Of a stretch of 64,000 bases of DNA, positions 49,420 to 58,531 are shown piece by piece. The translations under genes and the position numbers were made by a program. The notes beneath the pieces are model-generated. The model ran no database searches and was not told the origin of the DNA. It was given only the letters and a program-made list of their open reading frames with translations. Every line of letters begins with the position of its first letter. Positions within the stretch are counted from its first letter, which is position 1. This stretch comes from GJ-E10 sp035625725 (GTDB lineage: Bacteria; Pseudomonadota; Gammaproteobacteria; Burkholderiales; Burkholderiaceae_F): the NCBI GenBank assembly GCA_035625725.1, contig DASPPB010000028.1:28835-92834 (forward strand). Direction: 5' to 3'.

Positions 49420-50151
49420 ATGGACCAAAAGAAAACCGTCGAGAAACCCATGCCCGCCGGAGGCGCCGGGGGCGGCCCCATTTCGCGTCGCATCCGCGAG
49501 CGTATACAAAAGGGGGGCGAGAGGTTTCATGCCAACGACAACATCGCAAAATTCATCGAACCGGGAGAGTTACCGCAGTTGCTCGATGAGGTCGAGGGGC
49601 GCATGCAGGCGCTGCTCGAGAGCCTGGTTATCGATACGGAAAGCGATCACAACACCCGCAGTACGGCGCGACGCATCGCGAAGATGTACCTGACGGAAGT
49701 TTTCCAGGGACGCTACGCGCCCATGCCGGCAGTGACCGAATTTCCCAACATGGAACGACTCAACGAACTGATGATTGTCGGTCCGATCACGGTACGCAGC
49801 GCCTGCTCCCATCATCTGTGTCCGATCATGGGCAAGGTGTGGATTGGGGTCATGCCCAACGAGCACTCCAACCTCATCGGGCTTTCCAAATACACGCGGC
49901 TTTGCGATTGGGTGATGAGCCGGCCGCAGATCCAGGAGGAGGCTGTGACCCGGTTGGCCGATTTACTGCAGGAGCGCATGCACCCCGACGGGCTCGCGGT
50001 CGTGATGGAGGCCGACCATTTCTGCATGCAATGGCGCGGTGTCAAGGATGTGAACTCCAAAATGGTTAATAGCGTAATGCGAGGCTCATTCCTGAAGGAC
50101 GCAAACTTGCGTCGCGAATTCCTCGCTCTGGTGCAGAAAAACAATACCTAG
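49420..50151 (+). CDS. folE: GTP cyclohydrolase I
   Basis: Converts GTP to 7,8-dihydroneopterin triphosphate, first step of folate/pterin synthesis. The 243-aa protein has zinc ligands Cys129 and His132 (SACSHHLCPIMG) and Cys202 (ADHFCMQWRG), and the conserved GLSKYTRL block. The ~45-residue N-terminal extension is longer than in E. coli. ATG at 49420 preferred; a TTG four codons earlier is possible. The BLUF gene follows after 11 bases. Confidence 0.95.
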   Translation: MDQKKTVEKPMPAGGAGGGPISRRIRERIQKGGERFHANDNIAKFIEPGELPQLLDEVEGRMQALLESLVIDTESDHNTRSTARRIAKMYLTEVFQGRYAPMPAVTEFPNMERLNELMIVGPITVRSACSHHLCPIMGKVWIGVMPNEHSNLIGLSKYTRLCDWVMSRPQIQEEAVTRLADLLQERMHPDGLAVVMEADHFCMQWRGVKDVNSKMVNSVMRGSFLKDANLRREFLALVQKNNT

Positions 50152-50162
50152 GAGACCAACCG

Positions 50163-50591
50163 ATGCTCGTGCGTCTTCTCTACGCCAGTCGCTCCGCAAA
50201 GCCGATCGAAACCAACGTCGTCGAATCGATCCTGGCGCAGTCCCGCAAGCACAACCCGGAACTGGGCATTACCGGGGTTTTATGCCAGAGCGGAGACGTT
50301 TACTTGCAGGTTCTGGAGGGTGGCCGGGAAGCCGTCAACCGGCTCTACAACCAGATCGTGCAAGACGAGCGGCACCGGGAGGTGATGCTGCTGCACTTCG
50401 AAGAAATGTCGGAGCGGCGTTTTGCAGGCTGGACGATGGGACAGGTGAACCTGGCCACGGTAAATCCATCGCTTCTTCTCAAGTACTGTGAGAAACCGGT
50501 GCTCGATCCCCACGCGATGTCCGGCCGGGCGGCGCTCGCATTGCTCGAGGAACTGATCGCCACCGCACAAATCATTGGGCGCGCGGGCTAG
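50163..50591 (+). CDS. BLUF-domain blue-light photoreceptor (single domain)
   Basis: The 142-aa protein is an FAD-binding BLUF domain of ~95 residues plus a C-terminal helical cap. The photocycle residues are present: Tyr7 in LLYASRS, Asn31 in HNPELGITG, Gln49 in YLQVLEGG, and Trp90/Met92 near the end of the domain. There is no fused output domain, so it must act by protein contact. It is 11 bases behind folE with GGAG before the ATG, so co-transcribed with a pterin-synthesis gene. Confidence 0.9.
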   Translation: MLVRLLYASRSAKPIETNVVESILAQSRKHNPELGITGVLCQSGDVYLQVLEGGREAVNRLYNQIVQDERHREVMLLHFEEMSERRFAGWTMGQVNLATVNPSLLLKYCEKPVLDPHAMSGRAALALLEELIATAQIIGRAG

Positions 50592-50867
50592 GTCCTTGCC
50601 GGCTTGGCCCGGTGGGGCACGATTGGCTGCGCGTTGGCCTGCCCGCGATCGAATCACGCCGATCGGCGGGCGGCGCGGCGCCCTCGTCGCACGCGACTTC
50701 GCGCAAGGCGAAGGGTCCTTGCGGCGCAGTTGCCGGATAAAAAGCAAACAGGCAGCTGTGCGGATGCGTGATAGGCAAGGTCCGCCCGAGCTGTGAGCGT
50801 GCGCCATTGCGACGCCTGCCGAGGCCCGGACCCGCGGGCGTGCGCGGCCGTTGCGGGCGCGAGCGCT
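50592..50867. other. Intergenic gap between the BLUF and small basic genes
   Basis: 276 bases, very GC-rich. I see no gene; the short open frames here are low-complexity Arg/Ala/Gly sequences. It separates the convergent BLUF and 43-aa protein genes. Confidence 0.35.
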
Positions 50868-50999
50868 TTATCGAGGAGGCGCTAGCCCTTGGCCTGCAAC
50901 GCGTCCCTCTTTCTTGGCTTTCTTGGCGGCGCGCTTTTCCTTCAAGCTCATGGCCGCGGGCTTTTTGGCTTCCTTGTTGCTTTGCTGCGCTTTACCCAT
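50868..50999 (-). CDS. Lysine-rich 43-aa protein
   Basis: Function unknown. Begins MGKAQQSNKEAKKPAAMSL, continues with a KEKRAAKKAKKEG run and ends in APPR. Very basic with no hydrophobic segment, so possibly nucleic-acid- or ribosome-associated. AGGAG lies eight bases before the ATG, which strongly supports a real start. I recall similar short QSNKEAKKP proteins in betaproteobacteria without a known role. Confidence 0.7.
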   Translation of the reverse strand: MGKAQQSNKEAKKPAAMSLKEKRAAKKAKKEGRVAGQGLAPPR

Positions 51000-51174
51000 G
51001 ACCGTATCTCCTGTTGCCCGATGCGCGGCCGGGTTCCACCCGCAGGCGCTTGGGGAGGGTGCAGACAGACGTGAACACGCAAGCGCCCGTGAGTCAGCCG
51101 GCGATTCGCGAGGCCGCGAGCGCGCGCCGGCCACGCGATGAGTACATGGTCGCGGGCGCGGTGTCAACAGTAAT

Positions 51175-52569
51175 TTACCCTTGCCCCGGGCGGGTCATTT
51201 TTTCCGGCACTACCCAGCGGTCAAAGTCGGCGGGCGAGACAAAACCCAAGGCAAGGGCCGCCTGCCGCAAGGTGGTGCCCTCGTGGTGCGCCTTCTTGGC
51301 GATTTGGGCCGCCCGGTCGTAGCCGATGTGTGGTGTCAGCGCGGTCACGAGCATGAGCGAATGCGAGAGCATTCGCGAAATTCGCTCCTCGTCGGGCGTG
51401 ATTCCGCGCGCACAATGGACGTCAAAACTCACGACGGCGTCGGAGAGCAGGCGCACGCTTTGCAGAAAGTTGTGCGCCAGCAAAGGTTTGAAAACATTGA
51501 GCTCGAAGTTTCCGGAGGCGCCTCCGATATTGATCGCCACGTCATTTCCGAACACCTGGCAGCAGACCATCGTGAGGGCTTCACACTGCGTGGGATTGAC
51601 CTTGCCCGGCATGATCGAGCTCCCGGGTTCGTTCTCCGGGATGCGTACCTCGCCCAGACCACAGCGCGGGCCTGAGGCGAGCCAACGCACATCGTTGGCA
51701 ATCTTCATCAGTGCGCCCGCAAGAGTTTTCAGGCCTCCGTGCACGGCGAGCAGGGCATCGTGCGCGGCAAGCGCCGCGAACTTGTTGCCGGCGCTCGCGA
51801 AGGGCAGGCCCGTACGCCGCGCCAGTTCAGCGGCCACAAGAACACCAAAGTGCTCGTGCGTGTTAAGTCCCGTGCCCACGGCGGTACCGCCAACGGCCAG
51901 TTCGTGCAGTCCCGGCAGTGTGGCGCTGATCACCGCCTCGGCGTGCGCCAGTTGCGCGACGTAACCGGAAAACTCCTGCCCGAGCGTCAGCGGTGTGGCG
52001 TCTTGCAGGTGCGTGCGGCCGATTTTGACGATGTCGCGAAATTCCCAGGACTTTTCTCCCAGACTCTCGCGCAGCCTGCGCACAGCCGGCAGCAGCGTCT
52101 CTGTGATGGCCGAGCAGGCAGCCAAATGCATTGCCGTCGGAAAAATGTCGTTGGTGGACTGGCCGCAGTTGACATCATCGTTGGGATGCACCAGGCGCCG
52201 CGCACCGCGCCCTCCGCCGAGCAGCTCCGAAGCGCGATTGGCAAGCACTTCGTTCATGTTCATGTTGCTCTGCGTGCCCGAACCTGTCTGCCAGACCGAC
52301 AAAGGAAACTCGTCGGGGTGAAGACCGGCGAGAACTTCCTCGGCCGCGGCGATGATCGCGTCGGCCTTGGCAGGGCTCAGAATCCCGAGGTCCCGGTTGA
52401 CGGCGGCGCAGGCAAGTTTGGTCGTTGCCAGCGCGCGCACGAGCTCGGCAGGCATACGTTCGGTGGAAATCGCGAAATATTCGATCGAGCGCTGCGTCTG
52501 CGCTCCCCAGAGCCGGTCCTCGCGCACTTCGATGGGACCGAACGAATCGGTTTCCGTACGGGTGTTCAT
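51175..52569 (-). CDS. fumC: Class II fumarate hydratase
   Basis: Interconverts fumarate and malate without an iron-sulphur cluster. The 464-aa protein has the superfamily signature GSSIMPGKVNPTQCE, plus SGTQSNMNMNEVLANRA and HPNDDVNCGQSTND. Normal family length. The ATG overlaps the stop of the acyl-CoA dehydrogenase upstream (ATGA). Confidence 0.96.
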   Translation of the reverse strand: MNTRTETDSFGPIEVREDRLWGAQTQRSIEYFAISTERMPAELVRALATTKLACAAVNRDLGILSPAKADAIIAAAEEVLAGLHPDEFPLSVWQTGSGTQSNMNMNEVLANRASELLGGGRGARRLVHPNDDVNCGQSTNDIFPTAMHLAACSAITETLLPAVRRLRESLGEKSWEFRDIVKIGRTHLQDATPLTLGQEFSGYVAQLAHAEAVISATLPGLHELAVGGTAVGTGLNTHEHFGVLVAAELARRTGLPFASAGNKFAALAAHDALLAVHGGLKTLAGALMKIANDVRWLASGPRCGLGEVRIPENEPGSSIMPGKVNPTQCEALTMVCCQVFGNDVAINIGGASGNFELNVFKPLLAHNFLQSVRLLSDAVVSFDVHCARGITPDEERISRMLSHSLMLVTALTPHIGYDRAAQIAKKAHHEGTTLRQAALALGFVSPADFDRWVVPEKMTRPGQG

Positions 52570-54236
52570 GCGTCCGTTGTTTGTGCGCGCTCGGGCGCAA
52601 GCGAGCGCTCCAGCACGGCGCTTGCATTGAAGCTGCGCACGTCGATCGCACCGACCACCTTTCCCCAGCTTCCGTCCAGGCGGCTGGCGATGAAGCCTTC
52701 GGCGACCTGCGCCGGCGCATGGGCCCGAAGCAAACAGGCCTGGGCGACGACCACGAGGCGTTGCACGAGGCTGCGCCCCAGCGCCTCGAGCGTATCGGCC
52801 GCAAGGGCCAGATCCCGGCGCAGCGTCCGGAGCTCTTCGCGAATCCGGGGCTCGGCACCCCCCAGGCGCTCGAGCTCATCGAGCAGCGCGTGGGCTGCCT
52901 CCGGCGCCTGTCCCACGCCCCGCATCACATCGAGGCACATCACGTTTCCCGATCCCTCCCAGATGGAGTTGACCGGGGCTTCGCGGAAAAGCCGCGCCAT
53001 GGGACTGTCCTCGACGTAGCCATTTCCGCCGAAGATCTCCATAGCCTCGCCGCTTAGCTCGACAGCGCGCTTGCAGATCCAGAACTTGGCCGCCGGCGTC
53101 ATGATCCGCATCCAGGCCCGCTGCTCGGGGGCGGCTGCGTTCTCGAAGGCCTGCGCCAGGCGCAGCATGAGCGCGAGCGCGGCCTCGCTTTCGAGGGCAA
53201 GATCGGCGAGCACACCGCGCATGAGCGGCTGCTCGGCGAGGTGCCGGCCGAAAGCCCGGCGCTGACGCGTGTAGGACAACGCCTGCACAAGACACTGGCG
53301 GATGATCGCCGCGCTGGCGATCACGCAGCTCAGCCGCGTATAGGTGGCCATCTCGATGATCGTGCGTATGCCATGGCCTTCCTCGCCCATGAGCACGCCC
53401 CACGCGTCATGGAACTCAACTTCCCCGCTGGCGTTGCTGCGGTTGCCAAGCTTGTCTTTCAAACGCTGCACGTGGAGGGCATTTTTTGTGCCGTCGGGAC
53501 ACCAACGCGGAACGTAAAAGCACGAGTGCCCTTGCTCGCTGCGTGCGACGACCAGATGGGCATCGCACATCGGCGCGGAGAGAAACCATTTGTGGCCGCG
53601 CAGCCGGTAGGTCGTGCCGCGTCCGCCGGCGCCCTCGGGCGCTGCCGTCGTGGTGTTGGAGCGCACGTCGGAGCCGCCTTGTTTCTCGGTCATTCCCATG
53701 CCGACCCACAGCGAGGATTTTTCTTCGATCGGAACGTCGCGTACGTCGTAGGCGTTGGCAAGGAGCTTCGCCCCGAGTTGCGACCACAGGCCGGGCTCCT
53801 TTTGCAGTAGAGGAATACAGGCCAGCGTCATGGAGGCAGGGCACATGGTCCCGGCCTCCACCTGCGAATGAAGATAAAAACCCGCGGCCGAGGCGACCCA
53901 ACGGCCGGGACGCGCATCGGCAAAGGGCATGGCAATGAAGCCGCCCTCACGAAACTGGGCGAGTAAAGCGTGCCAGCTGGGGTGGTAATAAATCTGGTCG
54001 ACGCGCCGGCCCCGCGCATCGAAGGCGCGCAGTTGCGGTACGTTGCGATTTGCCTGCTCGGCGAGCGCAAAATTCTCCTGGCTGCCGATGCGCGCGCCGT
54101 AGCTTGCAAGCTGCGGGGCAAATGCTCCGGCACCGCACCGCTCGATGCCTTGCGCGAGCGCCGTGTCGGTCGTGTACAGGTTGTAGTCGGTAAGTTCGTC
54201 GAATTGATTGACGATTTCGTGCGTTTGCCAGGACAT
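52566..54236 (-). CDS. AidB-like acyl-CoA dehydrogenase
   Basis: Long acyl-CoA dehydrogenase homologue (556 aa versus ~390), characteristic of the AidB branch, which in E. coli binds DNA and is induced by alkylation. MGMTEKQGGSDVRSNTT, FLSAPMCDAHLV and the C-terminal GGNGYVEDSPMARLFREAP are diagnostic. The segment VNSIWEGSGNVMCLDV keeps a Glu at the classical catalytic position. Overlaps fumC by 4 bases, an unexpected pairing. Confidence 0.88.
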   Translation of the reverse strand: MSWQTHEIVNQFDELTDYNLYTTDTALAQGIERCGAGAFAPQLASYGARIGSQENFALAEQANRNVPQLRAFDARGRRVDQIYYHPSWHALLAQFREGGFIAMPFADARPGRWVASAAGFYLHSQVEAGTMCPASMTLACIPLLQKEPGLWSQLGAKLLANAYDVRDVPIEEKSSLWVGMGMTEKQGGSDVRSNTTTAAPEGAGGRGTTYRLRGHKWFLSAPMCDAHLVVARSEQGHSCFYVPRWCPDGTKNALHVQRLKDKLGNRSNASGEVEFHDAWGVLMGEEGHGIRTIIEMATYTRLSCVIASAAIIRQCLVQALSYTRQRRAFGRHLAEQPLMRGVLADLALESEAALALMLRLAQAFENAAAPEQRAWMRIMTPAAKFWICKRAVELSGEAMEIFGGNGYVEDSPMARLFREAPVNSIWEGSGNVMCLDVMRGVGQAPEAAHALLDELERLGGAEPRIREELRTLRRDLALAADTLEALGRSLVQRLVVVAQACLLRAHAPAQVAEGFIASRLDGSWGKVVGAIDVRSFNASAVLERSLAPERAQTTDA

Positions 54237-54412
54237 GATGGCCTTGCCAGTTGCGTTGGACGTGCGTGACCGGATGCAGACAAATCGTACTCGCAGCGCG
54301 CCCAGGTGGGGAGTTGGGTTTCGTTGAGGAAGACCGGGCCGGGCAGTAGTATTGCAACCCAGTTGCCGACGCTTCGACGGCGGAGTGTGGGTTGGGAGTC
54401 TTTGGAGCCCCA

Positions 54413-54934
54413 GTGCTGGACACGGACGAGGATCAACGGGAAGAAGCGCTGATGCGCCTCGCGCTGGACCAGGCGCACAATGCCTGGGTACTGGGTGAGG
54501 TTCCCGTCGGTGCCGTGGTTGTGCGGGACGGGCGGGTCATTGCGACGGGCTTTAACCAACCGATCGGAAGTTCCGATCCGACGGGTCACGCCGAAATTCG
54601 CGCGCTGCGCGCCGCTGCGCAGATCCTGGGAAATTACCGGCTCAATCACTGCTCCCTGTACGTCACGCTCGAACCGTGCGCCATGTGTGCGGGGGCAATT
54701 CAGCAGGCGCGTATCGCGCATCTGATCTACGGCGCGGCGGATCCGAAGACAGGCGCGTGTGGCAGTATCGTCGATCTTTTTGCCGATGCGCGCCTGAACC
54801 ATCACACCCGAGTGCGCGGCGGCGTCATGGCCGAGGAATGCCGACGAATGCTGGCGGATTTTTTTGCCGAGCGTAGACAGCGCAAAAAGGATCAATCCGG
54901 CCCCGGGGACGTCGAGGAGATCGTGCTTGAGTAG
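54413..54934 (+). CDS. tadA: tRNA-specific adenosine deaminase
   Basis: Deaminates A34 to inosine in tRNA-Arg(ACG). The 173-aa protein has the zinc deaminase motifs GHAEIRAL (His59, Glu61) and EPCAMCAGA (Cys89, Cys92), and the GEVPVGAVVV block. GTG at 54413 chosen because GGAG is five bases upstream; an ATG at 54452 would cut into the conserved N-terminal helix. The C-terminal tail after FFAER is long and charged. Confidence 0.93.
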   Translation: MLDTDEDQREEALMRLALDQAHNAWVLGEVPVGAVVVRDGRVIATGFNQPIGSSDPTGHAEIRALRAAAQILGNYRLNHCSLYVTLEPCAMCAGAIQQARIAHLIYGAADPKTGACGSIVDLFADARLNHHTRVRGGVMAEECRRMLADFFAERRQRKKDQSGPGDVEEIVLE

Positions 54935-55859
54935 GTCCGCGGCGCGGGAAGGATCAATCGGATTTTTTGCCCCCTCGGGCTACCTGCCCGACCCCGCGGT
55001 GATGGACCGCGCGGCGCAGTACCTGTCCGAACGGGGCTGGCGGGTGAGTGCAGGCGAGAGCGTGTTTGCGCGCGAGCAGCGTTTTGCGGGCCCTGATGCG
55101 CTGCGCGCGGCCGAACTGGAGCGGTTTGCGACCGACCCGAACCTCGATTTGGCGATTGCGGCCCGCGGCGGCTACGGTCTTTCGCGACTGCTCGACCGGC
55201 TCGATTACGAATCGATTGCGGCGCGGGGCCTTCCCGTTGTGGGCTATAGTGATTTCACGGCTTTCAATCTCGCGCTGCTGGCACGGGCGGGCGGCATCAG
55301 CTTTCAGGGGCCGACGGCGACCGATTTTTCGGGACAAGCCGATTCCGCGTTTACGATGGAGCATTTTTTTGGGGCAGTTTCCCAATCGCCTTACGCGGTC
55401 GAGTTCGAACCCGCGCAGGATGCGGGCGACGAGACGTGGGAGGTTCGCGGACGCCTTTGGGGCGGAAACCTGGCGATGGTGTGCGCGATGCTGGGCACCC
55501 CGTATTTTCCGCGCGTGCGCGGCGGCATTTTGTTTCTAGAGGACATTAACGAACCGGCCTACCGGATCGAACGCATGCTTTTGCAGCTGCTGCACGCGGG
55601 TGTGCTCGAGCGCCAGAAGGCAATCTTGCTGGGGGAATTTTTGTCGATGCCAAGCCTGCCCAACGACGGGGGATTTGACCTCACGAGCGTATGGACGTGC
55701 CTGCGCTCCCGCTGCCCGGCGCCGGTACTCACCGGATTGCCCTTCGGGCACGGTCGCAGGCGTCTGACCCTTGCCGTCGGCGCGCAGGCCAGTCTGAGCG
55801 TGCAGGCAGGGCGGGCGCGCTTACAGTTCTGGGGTCACCCGACCCTTGAGGGGAAGTAA
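54927..55859 (+). CDS. LD-carboxypeptidase (peptidase S66, LdcA type)
   Basis: Removes the terminal D-Ala from murein tetrapeptides during peptidoglycan recycling in the cytosol. The 310-aa protein has the S66 triad: nucleophile Ser108 in VGYSDFT, Glu205 in LFLEDINEP, His275 in GLPFGH. The ARGGYGLSRLLDRLDY block is also typical. Likely start is TTG at 54927, inside the end of tadA, with GAGGAG eight bases upstream. The histidine kinase gene follows after 7 bases. Confidence 0.9.
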   Translation: MSRSAAREGSIGFFAPSGYLPDPAVMDRAAQYLSERGWRVSAGESVFAREQRFAGPDALRAAELERFATDPNLDLAIAARGGYGLSRLLDRLDYESIAARGLPVVGYSDFTAFNLALLARAGGISFQGPTATDFSGQADSAFTMEHFFGAVSQSPYAVEFEPAQDAGDETWEVRGRLWGGNLAMVCAMLGTPYFPRVRGGILFLEDINEPAYRIERMLLQLLHAGVLERQKAILLGEFLSMPSLPNDGGFDLTSVWTCLRSRCPAPVLTGLPFGHGRRRLTLAVGAQASLSVQAGRARLQFWGHPTLEGK

Positions 55860-55866
55860 TCCGCGT

Positions 55867-57816
55867 ATGAACGGTGGGCCAGTCACTCGTCTCGGTCTGA
55901 TCGATGAGTCGCCCGAGCGGCGCCGGCAACGGTTGCTGCTGGGCGTTTTTGGCACCGTGTTTCGTCAAGTGCCGCAGGCGGTCCTGGTAAGCATTGTGGG
56001 CGGCATGGCTCTAGTGGCGGTTTTTTGGCACGTCCACGACCAGACCGCGCTCATCATTTGGTTTATCGCGCTGCTGCTCGAGGCGCTGCTTCGGTTGCGC
56101 TCGGCAAGACTGTTTAGCCAAGGCGGCATCTCGTTGGAGGACAGCGCGAAGTGGGCTTTGCGCTGGCTTTGGATGTCCGCCACTGCGGGCGCGATTTGGG
56201 GCACGGCGGGGCTTCATTTTTATCCGTCCGATTCGACCGTCCAGCAGCTCGTGCTGGTGGCGGTCATCCTTGCCGTTTCCTTTGGTTCGCTCACGCTCTA
56301 CGCCTCCTATACGCTGGCCCTGTACACATATCTGCCGTTGGCGATTTTCCCCATCATCTGGCGCATGCTGGTTCAGCACGATCCGACCTATTACACCGGC
56401 GCGGCGATCATGCTTGCGGTTTTGGCTTTTACGGCCTACTTCGGGCGCAATTTCGGCCGCACGGTTGCCGAGTCCGTGAAAGGCAATTTCGAAAACGAGA
56501 TTCTGGTGCGTCAGCTGCTCGCCGAAAAACGCATTGCCGAGGATGCGCGCCGCGCGGCCGAGGCCGCAACCCGATCCAAAACGAAGTTTTTTGCTGCCGC
56601 CAGCCACGACTTGCGCCAACCCCTGCAGGCGATTGGCATCTACTGCTCGTTGCTGCGCAAGCGCGCGCAAGGCCCGCTGGTGCCGCTGGTGCGCAACCTC
56701 TCCACGGGGGTGGAGACGCTCTCCAAGCTTGTCGAGGAACTCTTGGAAATCTCGCGTCTGGATTCGGGCGCGATTCAGCCGCAGGTCGAATCCGCGGCTC
56801 TGGCCGACCTGTTCCTTGTCTTGCAGCGCGAATTTCTACCGCTTGCGGCGGCCAAGCGGCTTGACCTGCGCATCCGGCCAACCGGACTTAGCGTCATGTC
56901 CGACCCACTGCTGCTGTCGCGCGTGCTGCGAAATTTGCTGACCAATGCTGTTCGCTACACGGCGCGCGGCGGCGTACTGCTGGCCGCAAGGCGCCGCGGC
57001 GACATCGTTTACATCGAGGTATGGGACACCGGACCCGGAATACACGAGCAGGAACTCGGGCGCGTCTTTGAGGAGTTTTATCGAGGCGAAAGCTCCAAAG
57101 CCGAGGTTGGTACGGGCGCGACGAGCGCCAGCGGGTTTGGGTTGGGTCTCTCCATCGTGCGTCGCATCTGCAACGTGCTCGGGCATCAGCTGACGATGCG
57201 GACGCGGCCCGGCTCGGGGACGATGTTTCGCGTGGCCGTGCCTCGCTCGAGCCAGCCCAACACGCGCCGTGCGGCGGCGGGCGGCAACGCCGAATCGGGA
57301 ATCCAGCCGATCGCCGGCCAACGCATCGTCGTGCTGGAAGACAACGAGGCCATACTCAACAGCCTGACCCGACTGCTGCGCTCGTGGGGAGCAAATGTGA
57401 TCTCCTCGACGGGCTTTACGGGCGCTTTGGTCAAGCGTCTGGGCCACGACCGCAGTATCGACCTCATCATCGCCGATCAGAACCTCGGTGGGCCGATCGA
57501 CGGGGCGGAGGCGGTGTTCCGGATCCGTGAGCTGATCGGCGTTCCGGTGCCGGTCATCATGCTCACGGCGGTGGGCACGCTCGATCTGCTGGCTGAATTT
57601 CAGCACCAGATGCAGTTGCGCATGGCGCACAACCCGGAGGCTGCGAGCGCGATCGCCCGCAGCCGAGTCGAGGAGCCGATCGTGCTCACCAAACCTACGG
57701 ACGCGGCGGTGCTCAACGCCCGTATCCTTACGGCTCTGGGGATCCCGCCGATGGACCCGACGACGCTTGCCAGCATCCACATCGTCCCCGAGGGACGCGA
57801 GGAGCGGATTCTGTAG
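55867..57816 (+). CDS. Hybrid sensor histidine kinase with membrane N-terminus and C-terminal receiver
   Basis: The 649-aa protein has an N-terminal membrane region of five or six helices with short loops (to about residue 195). A coiled linker follows, then the HisKA domain with ASHDLRQPLQAIG (His247), an HATPase domain (NAVRYTARG, DTGPGI, FGLGLSIVRRI), and a receiver domain with Asp537 in IIADQNLGG. No large periplasmic domain is present, so it may sense a membrane or cytosolic signal. The ribosome-binding site overlaps the end of the S66 gene, so co-transcription is likely. The regulator gene at 57835 converges on it. Confidence 0.9.
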   Translation: MNGGPVTRLGLIDESPERRRQRLLLGVFGTVFRQVPQAVLVSIVGGMALVAVFWHVHDQTALIIWFIALLLEALLRLRSARLFSQGGISLEDSAKWALRWLWMSATAGAIWGTAGLHFYPSDSTVQQLVLVAVILAVSFGSLTLYASYTLALYTYLPLAIFPIIWRMLVQHDPTYYTGAAIMLAVLAFTAYFGRNFGRTVAESVKGNFENEILVRQLLAEKRIAEDARRAAEAATRSKTKFFAAASHDLRQPLQAIGIYCSLLRKRAQGPLVPLVRNLSTGVETLSKLVEELLEISRLDSGAIQPQVESAALADLFLVLQREFLPLAAAKRLDLRIRPTGLSVMSDPLLLSRVLRNLLTNAVRYTARGGVLLAARRRGDIVYIEVWDTGPGIHEQELGRVFEEFYRGESSKAEVGTGATSASGFGLGLSIVRRICNVLGHQLTMRTRPGSGTMFRVAVPRSSQPNTRRAAAGGNAESGIQPIAGQRIVVLEDNEAILNSLTRLLRSWGANVISSTGFTGALVKRLGHDRSIDLIIADQNLGGPIDGAEAVFRIRELIGVPVPVIMLTAVGTLDLLAEFQHQMQLRMAHNPEAASAIARSRVEEPIVLTKPTDAAVLNARILTALGIPPMDPTTLASIHIVPEGREERIL

Positions 57817-57834
57817 GGTGCGGGGCGCGTGGCC

Positions 57835-58497
57835 CTACGCTATGTCGTAGCCGTTTCGGCGTGCCGCGAGCAGGGCTTCCGTGCGGTTGGACGCCCCGAA
57901 GGCGCGATAAATGGCCGTCACGTGGGTTTTGACCGTTCCCTCGGAGAGGTTCAGTTCGCGGCAGATCACCTTGATCGGGGCTCCACGCGCCAGCAGCTGC
58001 AGCACTTGTTCCTGGCGCTCGGTTAACGCAATGCGCGTCGTCCCGGGGGGCACGTCGTGCACCCGTGGCGGGGGACCGAAGAGGGGCCCTAGGCGCTGGG
58101 CTTCCTCGAGCAGGTCCCCGGGGATGTAGACCCCGCCCGAGAGCACGAACTTGATGGCTGCGAGCAGGTTTTCCGTGGCCATCGATTTGGGCACGAAGCC
58201 GGCCGCACCCAGCTGCAATACGCGCATCACGCTGCGCTGGTCCTGCACGCCCGAGAGGACGAGGATCTTGAGATCCGGCGCCTGCGCCACAATGGCTTCA
58301 AGCAAAGAAGTGCCGGTCGCCCCGGGCAAGCCCAGGTCGAGCAGCATCAAATCCGCGTCGTTGTGTTCGGCTACGAGCTGCTGGGCGCTTTCGGCGTCGC
58401 GCGCCGTATGCACCTCGACGTTCGGATCGAGGTCCAGCAGCAGTGCGCTCAGTGCCTCGGTGATCAGCGCATGGTCGTCAACCAGGAGAATCTTCAT
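57835..58497 (-). CDS. NarL/FixJ-family response regulator
   Basis: DNA-binding regulator of 220 aa. The receiver domain has Asp7/Asp8, the phospho-acceptor Asp54 (LMLLDLGLPG) and Lys104. The LuxR-type HTH at about 155-215 reads LTERQEQVLQLLARG, then a LNLSEGTVKTHVTAIYRAFG block. Convergent to and 18 bases from the hybrid kinase, its likely partner. A perfect hairpin (58514-58531) lies just upstream. Confidence 0.92.
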   Translation of the reverse strand: MKILLVDDHALITEALSALLLDLDPNVEVHTARDAESAQQLVAEHNDADLMLLDLGLPGATGTSLLEAIVAQAPDLKILVLSGVQDQRSVMRVLQLGAAGFVPKSMATENLLAAIKFVLSGGVYIPGDLLEEAQRLGPLFGPPPRVHDVPPGTTRIALTERQEQVLQLLARGAPIKVICRELNLSEGTVKTHVTAIYRAFGASNRTEALLAARRNGYDIA

Positions 58498-58513
58498 CGT
58501 CTACCAGCTCTAG

Positions 58514-58531
58514 GGTTTGCGGCAGCAAACC
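58514..58531. repeat. Perfect inverted repeat upstream of the response regulator
   Basis: GGTTTGC-GGCA-GCAAACC: 7-base arms and a 4-base loop, 16 bases before the regulator start (58497). It could be an operator for self-regulation or a hairpin in the mRNA leader that hinders ribosome access. Confidence 0.55.
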
